A DNA stretch of 30,037 nt from a virus: the IMG/VR virus record IMGVR_UViG_3300047554_000573, positions 1 to 30,037 of that record. One strand, written 5' to 3'. Numbering within the stretch: the stretch's first letter is position 1; every line of letters starts with the position of its first letter. The notes below the pieces were generated by a model. That model searched no databases, was not told the origin of the DNA, and saw nothing but the letters and a program-made list of their open reading frames with translations. Of the stretch, positions 25,397 to 30,037 are shown piece after piece. The translations under genes were made by a program, and so were the position numbers.

Positions 25397-26800
25397 ATGG
25401 GCAAATCAATCATGGAGCAGATCGCGCTCCTACCTCCAGACGAACAACGCGAGGCGTTGGCTGGACTAGATCCCGAAGTATTGATGTGGGACTGGTCTGT
25501 CTGGGGTCGCCCAGAGCAACAGGCTCCACCAGGCGACTGGAACATCTGGCTTGTCCTAGCTGGACGTGGTTTCGGTAAGACCCGCCTTGCATCTGAATGG
25601 GTGCGCGAAGAAGCGAAATACACCAACACCGGCCAGCGTCGTTTCGGTCTTGTTGCACGTACCGCAGCTGACGTGCGTGACGTTATCGTTGAAGGTGAAT
25701 CAGGAATCCTGAACGTCACTCCTCCGAGCGAGCGTCCACTCTACGAGCCTTCGAAGCGTCGTCTAACTTGGCCTAACGGAAACACCGCCACCCTCTTTAC
25801 CGCTGACGAGCCTGACTCGCTCCGTGGTCCGCAGTTCACTCACGCATGGGGCGATGAGATTGCAGCTTGGCGTCAAACTCCAGATGCCGCAGGTATGACC
25901 GCGTTTGACAACTTGCGTGTTGGTACTCGTCTTGGTGCGAACCCAAAGATTCTGGTTACCACCACTCCGAAGCGCACTCCGCTTCTTTACAAACTTATTG
26001 AAGAGTCCATGAAGGGCGAGATTGTAAAGATCACTCGCGGTTCCACGATGGACAACGCTGGAAACCTTTCAGGCGCATACCTTGACACCATGCTTGGCGT
26101 TTACGAGGGAACATCTCTTGCCCGTCAGGAACTTTACGGTGAAATGCTTGAGGCCATGGAGGGTGCTCTATGGACCGAGGAAATGATTGAAGCTGGCCGA
26201 GAGGGATACTATCCGCTCTCGACGCCACTGAGAGTGATTGGAGTTGATCCATCTGTTGCGGAAAATCCGAGAGACGAGTGCGGTATTGTGGTTTGTGCTT
26301 CTACTGCTGAGCATGACCTTTACAAGAGGCAAGCGTGGGTCCTCGAGGACGCGTCGGTCCACGGATCGCCAGACGTCTGGGCTAACCAAGTTGTTAAGAT
26401 GGCTCGCAAATGGGGCTGTCCTGTTGTTGCGGAAGTTAACCAAGGCGGGGCACTTGTACGCAACGCGATTAACACCATCGACCCATCAATTAAAGTACTC
26501 GAAGTCCACTCAAAACAAGGAAAAGCTCTCCGAGCAGAGCCAATCACACTAGCTTATGAACAGCAACGCGTCCACCACGTTGGATTCTTGGCTGATTTGG
26601 AGTCCCAGATGATCTCATGGGTGCCTGGAGAGGGCAAATCACCTGACCGTGTGGATGCTCTGGTGCACGCAATGACCGCATTGCTCATTAAACCGCCTGC
26701 AGGCTTCTCTGGAGGCAAGATTCGTGCTAAATCGCTATCTGATCGCCGAATTCCAAACACTAGACCAGGAAATAACGGAAAAATCTTCCGAGTGCGCTAA
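25397..26800 (+). CDS. terL: Terminase large subunit
   Basis: 467 aa. ATPase: Walker A GRGFGKT at 56-62 and Walker B with D153-E154 in WGDEIA. The C-terminal RNase H-like nuclease has a first acidic residue at D284 (VIGVDPS) and a later Asp in DRVDALVHAM near 415. It packages DNA into the prohead. The ATG at 25397 has no clear Shine-Dalgarno; Met6 at 25412 is an alternative. It overlaps the next gene by one base. Confidence 0.93.
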   Translation: MGKSIMEQIALLPPDEQREALAGLDPEVLMWDWSVWGRPEQQAPPGDWNIWLVLAGRGFGKTRLASEWVREEAKYTNTGQRRFGLVARTAADVRDVIVEGESGILNVTPPSERPLYEPSKRRLTWPNGNTATLFTADEPDSLRGPQFTHAWGDEIAAWRQTPDAAGMTAFDNLRVGTRLGANPKILVTTTPKRTPLLYKLIEESMKGEIVKITRGSTMDNAGNLSGAYLDTMLGVYEGTSLARQELYGEMLEAMEGALWTEEMIEAGREGYYPLSTPLRVIGVDPSVAENPRDECGIVVCASTAEHDLYKRQAWVLEDASVHGSPDVWANQVVKMARKWGCPVVAEVNQGGALVRNAINTIDPSIKVLEVHSKQGKALRAEPITLAYEQQRVHHVGFLADLESQMISWVPGEGKSPDRVDALVHAMTALLIKPPAGFSGGKIRAKSLSDRRIPNTRPGNNGKIFRVR

Positions 26801-27165
26801 TGAAAGTTTTACTAGACGTATTTCCAGCACACTTGGCGGTGGTTCCGGCTGGCACCTTTGATGATGTTTACTCTTTAAAGTCCAACCCAGCTACCCCCGA
26901 CGCATTTTATAGAGCAACTACTCGCGTTGTTGTCACTGACGAGGCTATTTTTGTTGCTCAGGACTCTCCTAACGGTGCTCAGGTGATTTTTCAGGAGAAG
27001 TATGACCTTTTATTGCCCGCTGCAGACAAAAAAAGTGATTACAGGGTTGTAACCAAGTCTGGAAAGATGCTAGCATTCCAAAAAGATACGAATTGCGGAT
27101 GCGGATCGCGTCTTCGCAGTTGGAATGCTTATAAAACTATTACGGCACTGAAGGACGGACTGTGA
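26800..27165 (+). CDS. Unknown phage protein with CGCGSRLRSW motif
   Basis: 121 aa. Beta-rich, ending in 'DTNCGCGSRLRSWNAYKT', a motif I recall from unnamed actinophage proteins near the terminase. The two close Cys might bind metal. Translationally coupled both upstream (1-nt overlap) and downstream (4-nt overlap). Confidence 0.7.
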   Translation: MKVLLDVFPAHLAVVPAGTFDDVYSLKSNPATPDAFYRATTRVVVTDEAIFVAQDSPNGAQVIFQEKYDLLLPAADKKSDYRVVTKSGKMLAFQKDTNCGCGSRLRSWNAYKTITALKDGL

Positions 27166-27449
27166 GTATTGACTGGTTTTCGTACTTGCTATTAGTTTTA
27201 GCTGCCTATAGAGTTACTCGAGCAATAACTACAGACACAATCTTCGAGTTTGCTCGAGAAAAAGTGTGGAAAAGGTTTCCACCAGATACAAAACTTGGAT
27301 ATTTGATCACTTGCAACTGGTGTACTGGTTTTTGGGTGTCAATTGTCTTTGTCGTGGCCTATATTTTAGTGCCAGATATCGTTTTTGTGGTATCATTAGT
27401 CTTATCAACGTCTGCATTAGTGGGTATCATTTCTTCTAAGGCTGAATAA
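27162..27449 (+). CDS. DUF1360-like membrane protein
   Basis: 95 aa. 'AYRVTRAITTDTIFEFAREKVWKRF' near residues 15-40, then 'YLITCNWCTGFWVSI' with the Cys-x-x-Cys-x-G-x-W motif typical of DUF1360, and two or three hydrophobic helices. Such proteins are often found beside terminase and portal genes of actinophages. GTG start overlapping the previous stop by 4 nt. Confidence 0.75.
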   Translation: MSIDWFSYLLLVLAAYRVTRAITTDTIFEFAREKVWKRFPPDTKLGYLITCNWCTGFWVSIVFVVAYILVPDIVFVVSLVLSTSALVGIISSKAE

Positions 27450-27461
27450 CAGGGAGTACCC

Positions 27462-29222
27462 TTGGGAATTTTTAAAAAGAACAACAAAAATGCTCGCGGT
27501 AGAGCATTGGCTGCCGGGTTGCGTGCATCTACTCCCCGAAGTGCAACCCCTATCGCGCCAGGCATCTCTGTAGACTCGTTCGGTCTCGTATACGCAGAGC
27601 CTGCAGCCTACAACACACCTCGACCACTTACTGCTGCCGCTGCCCAGATCCGAATTGGTGACAAGACCGAAGCGGAGATGTTTAAGAATCGCCGTCAATC
27701 AGCTGCGACTGCGTGGCAGGCCGAAGCATGGGAGTATTACGATGCAATTGGTGAAGTTAAATATGCGTTTAACCTTGTGGCGTCTGTCGTATCACGTATC
27801 CGCCTTTACGCTGCTGCTGTAGACGACCCTTCGGAGTCTCCAGTACCGGTTGACATGTCAAAAATTGTTGACCCTCAGCTGGCATCAGCTGCTCAGCGTG
27901 CACTTTCTCGTCTTGATTCGGCTTACGGAGGCCAAGCAGGTCTTCTAAAGGACGCGGCCCTAAACTTGCAGGTCACTGGCGAATGCTACCTAGTTCAGGT
28001 ACCAGAACGTATTGGCTCACAGATCCCCGAGTCATGGGACATCCGCTCAGTGGATGAACTACAGCTCGACTCTCGTGGAAACTACACAATCAACCCTATT
28101 CGCGATGCTAGCGGTTCTTCTTCGGGCCAAGCTGGCAAGAATGCAATCAGGTTGCCTTCCGATGCGTTCATCGGACGTATTTGGAAAGCACACCCTCGCT
28201 ACTCAATGGAGTCTGACAGCTCGCTACGCGGACTTTTAGATCTCTGTGCGGAATTGTTGCTACTTAACCGTACTTTCCGCGCTACGGCCCGTTCTCGCCT
28301 CAATGCGGGTGCTTTGTACCTGCCTGATGGTTTGTCTGTTGCAGCTAGCCCAGACCCAGACTATCCGTATGACGAAGATGGCGAATACAACGAGCTGTAC
28401 AACACCGAGGAAGCTGCTGACGACTTCGAAGACCAGCTCATTGACGCGATGACCACTCCAATCAAGGACGAGGACTCTGCTTCGGCTGTTGTTCCTTTGA
28501 TTATTCGTGGTCCGGCTGAACTTGGTGACAAGATTAAGCAGTTCAAGTTCGAGCGTTCATTCGACGCATCGCTAGTTGCTCGTGCTGACCGTGTACTAGA
28601 GCGCATCATGCAGGGTCTAGACGTCCCTAAAGACGTTGTGACGGGACTTGCGAACGTTAAGTACTCCAACGCACTACAAATTGATGAAGCCCTCTACAAG
28701 GCGCACATCGAGCCTCTGATGCTTCTTATTGCTGACGCACTGACTGTTGTCTACCTGCGTCCATACCTAATCGCCAACGGCTACGACAAAGATGAAGTAG
28801 ACCGTATTCAGGTTTGGTATGACCCGAGCCAGGTTGCTACTCGTAACGACCGTGCAGCTGACGCTGACTCTGGTTTCGAGAAGATGGCAGTGTCTTTCAA
28901 CACTTGGCGTCGTGCGCATGGCTTCTCTGAGGCAGATGCACCGAGTCCAGAAGAGTTGGCGCTACGTCTTGTTGTCGAGAAGGGTATGATCACTCCAGAG
29001 TTGACTCAGTCAATGCTAGAAGCGGTTGCACCAGAGCTCAAGGACATTATCAACGCAGCTCACCAAGCTAGCTCGGTTGCCCCGATGACCCCAGAGATTG
29101 AAAACATTCTCGAGGGTGGCCCAGGGACACCTACTCCAGAGCCGTCGGCTGAAACAGGTCCACCTGAAGCACCACCTACATCGGCAGCCCCAACCGCAGA
29201 ACCTGAGGTACCTACACCATGA
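27462..29222 (+). CDS. Portal protein
   Basis: 586 aa, the expected size for actinophage portals. 'WEYYDAIGEVKYAFNLVASVVSRIRLYA' near 90-118, 'PSDAFIGRIWKAHPRYSMESDSSLRGLLD' near 235-262 and 'KYSNALQIDEALYKAHIEPLMLLIADALT' near 400-430 follow the portal layout (stem and wing around the DNA channel). A Pro/Glu/Thr-rich tail (about 555-586) is probably disordered. The start is TTG after CAGGGAG. It overlaps the ferritin gene by 4 nt. Confidence 0.88.
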   Translation: MGIFKKNNKNARGRALAAGLRASTPRSATPIAPGISVDSFGLVYAEPAAYNTPRPLTAAAAQIRIGDKTEAEMFKNRRQSAATAWQAEAWEYYDAIGEVKYAFNLVASVVSRIRLYAAAVDDPSESPVPVDMSKIVDPQLASAAQRALSRLDSAYGGQAGLLKDAALNLQVTGECYLVQVPERIGSQIPESWDIRSVDELQLDSRGNYTINPIRDASGSSSGQAGKNAIRLPSDAFIGRIWKAHPRYSMESDSSLRGLLDLCAELLLLNRTFRATARSRLNAGALYLPDGLSVAASPDPDYPYDEDGEYNELYNTEEAADDFEDQLIDAMTTPIKDEDSASAVVPLIIRGPAELGDKIKQFKFERSFDASLVARADRVLERIMQGLDVPKDVVTGLANVKYSNALQIDEALYKAHIEPLMLLIADALTVVYLRPYLIANGYDKDEVDRIQVWYDPSQVATRNDRAADADSGFEKMAVSFNTWRRAHGFSEADAPSPEELALRLVVEKGMITPELTQSMLEAVAPELKDIINAAHQASSVAPMTPEIENILEGGPGTPTPEPSAETGPPEAPPTSAAPTAEPEVPTP

Positions 29223-29674
29223 TCTACGAAAAAGAAGGTCTAGCAAAACAGCTGGCGCATTTGCTAGCTGACGTCACCAACCTCGGGTTTCTAGCTCAGG
29301 GATATCACTGGAATGTGAAGGGTCTTAACTTTTCTCAGTTTCACGACTTCTTTGCAGAGATCTACGAAGACGTTGATAGTGCCATTGACCCGCTTGCTGA
29401 AAATATCCGCAAGCTAGGGTATGACTCTCCTTACATGCTTACTGATTTTGCTGAGCTAACTTGTATTGTCCGTCAAGAGCGCGAACTTGGTGACGCAGTG
29501 TCAATGGTGGAGTCTTTGGCTCGAGTAAATCAAGCCATCCTTATTTGCTACAAGCAGACTTTTGACATGGCTGACTCATGTAACGAGCAGGGAATCGCGG
29601 ACTTTCTTGCTGGACGCATTGACATGCACCAGAAGTGGCAGTGGCAGTTGAAATCAACTCTAGGGGTTCAGTAA
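29219..29674 (+). CDS. dps: Dps-like ferritin (DNA-starvation protein family)
   Basis: 151 aa. 'GYHWNVKGLNFSQFHDFFAEIYEDVDSAIDPLAENIRKLG' contains the inter-subunit ferroxidase ligands H30, H42, D57 and E61 with the same spacings as in E. coli Dps (H51, H63, D78, E82). The residue equivalent to D67 is Ala46, with Glu47 beside it, so the centre may be altered. Dps 12-mers oxidise and store iron and can bind DNA; there is no long basic tail here. Its coupling to the portal gene is unusual and suggests packaging-time protection of DNA, or iron storage with the heme oxygenase. Confidence 0.85.
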   Translation: MIYEKEGLAKQLAHLLADVTNLGFLAQGYHWNVKGLNFSQFHDFFAEIYEDVDSAIDPLAENIRKLGYDSPYMLTDFAELTCIVRQERELGDAVSMVESLARVNQAILICYKQTFDMADSCNEQGIADFLAGRIDMHQKWQWQLKSTLGVQ

Positions 29675-30037
29675 TGTCATACGTTGACGACATCTTCAAA
29701 AAGAATAATGGCGAGTACGTATTAGTTCCCGAAGAGGAAGAGCTAGCCAATGCTCTTCAGCTAATTGCCAACAAGTACGGCAAGTTCAACGATGACAACA
29801 CCGGAATCTGGGCAGGCTACACTCCTGCATCAGAGAACGAAGAGAACGCAGCCATTGGCGTCAAGTGTGGTAACTGCGTTTTCTTTAATGCACCTAACGG
29901 TTGCTCAATTATTGCAGCTGAAGTTGAAGATGGCGGGCTCTGCCGTTTCGCAGTTCTGCCGGATGGTGCAGTGACCGCGACTGCCGGGTCTAAGCCAGCT
30001 CCCAAGAAAGACCGAATCAAGGGCTCTGACAAGAACA
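29674..30037 (+). CDS. Cys-rich phage protein, truncated by the window end
   Basis: At least 121 aa, still open at 30037. 'VKCGNCVFFNAPNGCSIIAAEVEDGGLCRFAVLP' (about residues 68-100) has four Cys in a pattern reminiscent of high-potential iron-sulfur proteins, which I recall as a domain before the capsid protease in several phages. A Lys/Ala/Pro linker follows. The ATG shares one base with the previous stop. Confidence 0.7.
   Translation, partial: MSYVDDIFKKNNGEYVLVPEEEELANALQLIANKYGKFNDDNTGIWAGYTPASENEENAAIGVKCGNCVFFNAPNGCSIIAAEVEDGGLCRFAVLPDGAVTATAGSKPAPKKDRIKGSDKN

Overview
This window is a stretch of a tailed-phage genome, most likely a phage of a moderate-GC actinobacterium. I base this on the family signatures of the small proteins, a ClgR-like regulator, an actinophage-type terminase/portal block, and the dense packing of genes. 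All 59 genes I call are on the plus strand. I see no tRNA, rRNA, CRISPR array, integrase or insertion sequence.

The layout has three parts. (1) Left part, 1-3.5 kb: two tandem 2-oxoglutarate/Fe(II) oxygenases and a run of small overlapping genes, including a DUF1232 membrane protein. (2) Middle part, 3.6-21.6 kb: an array of mostly single-gene cassettes. Each has its own sigma70-type promoter, a leader that often begins with a short hairpin, a near-identical ribosome-binding block (consensus ACGAAAGGGAAACRAA before ATG), one small gene, and an intrinsic terminator. A palindrome-rich spacer follows. Recognisable products are a MoxR-type AAA+ ATPase, an HExxH plus von Willebrand A protein, SSB, an orphan HicA-like protein, a ClgR-like XRE regulator, a DUF3846 protein and an Api92/DUF1281-like protein. 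Most of the rest are unknown small proteins, several with paired CxxC motifs. (3) Right part, 22.4-30.0 kb: a conventional overlapping late operon with an NlpC/P60 endolysin, three small membrane proteins (holin candidates), an HTH protein, a DUF2218 protein, a heme oxygenase, terminase large subunit, a DUF1360-like protein, portal, a Dps-like ferritin and a truncated Cys-rich protein.

The most unusual signals are in the middle part. By hand count about 60 GATC sites, including 14 copies of GATCGATC, lie in the spacers, while about 11 kb of neighbouring cassette genes contain almost none. Leader hairpins sit at the predicted +1 and keep pairing while their sequence changes. A 13-bp asymmetric element (TTCGTTGGAAGTT) recurs at or upstream of promoters. 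Six genes have promoters placed so that the ATG is the predicted first transcribed base. Two tandem-hairpin 3' regions expose loops complementary to the shared ribosome-binding block. In the right part, heme oxygenase, DUF2218, Dps and two Fe(II) oxygenases suggest that the phage handles host iron or heme.

All counts and alignments were made by eye. Family names come from remembered motifs, not from a database search.
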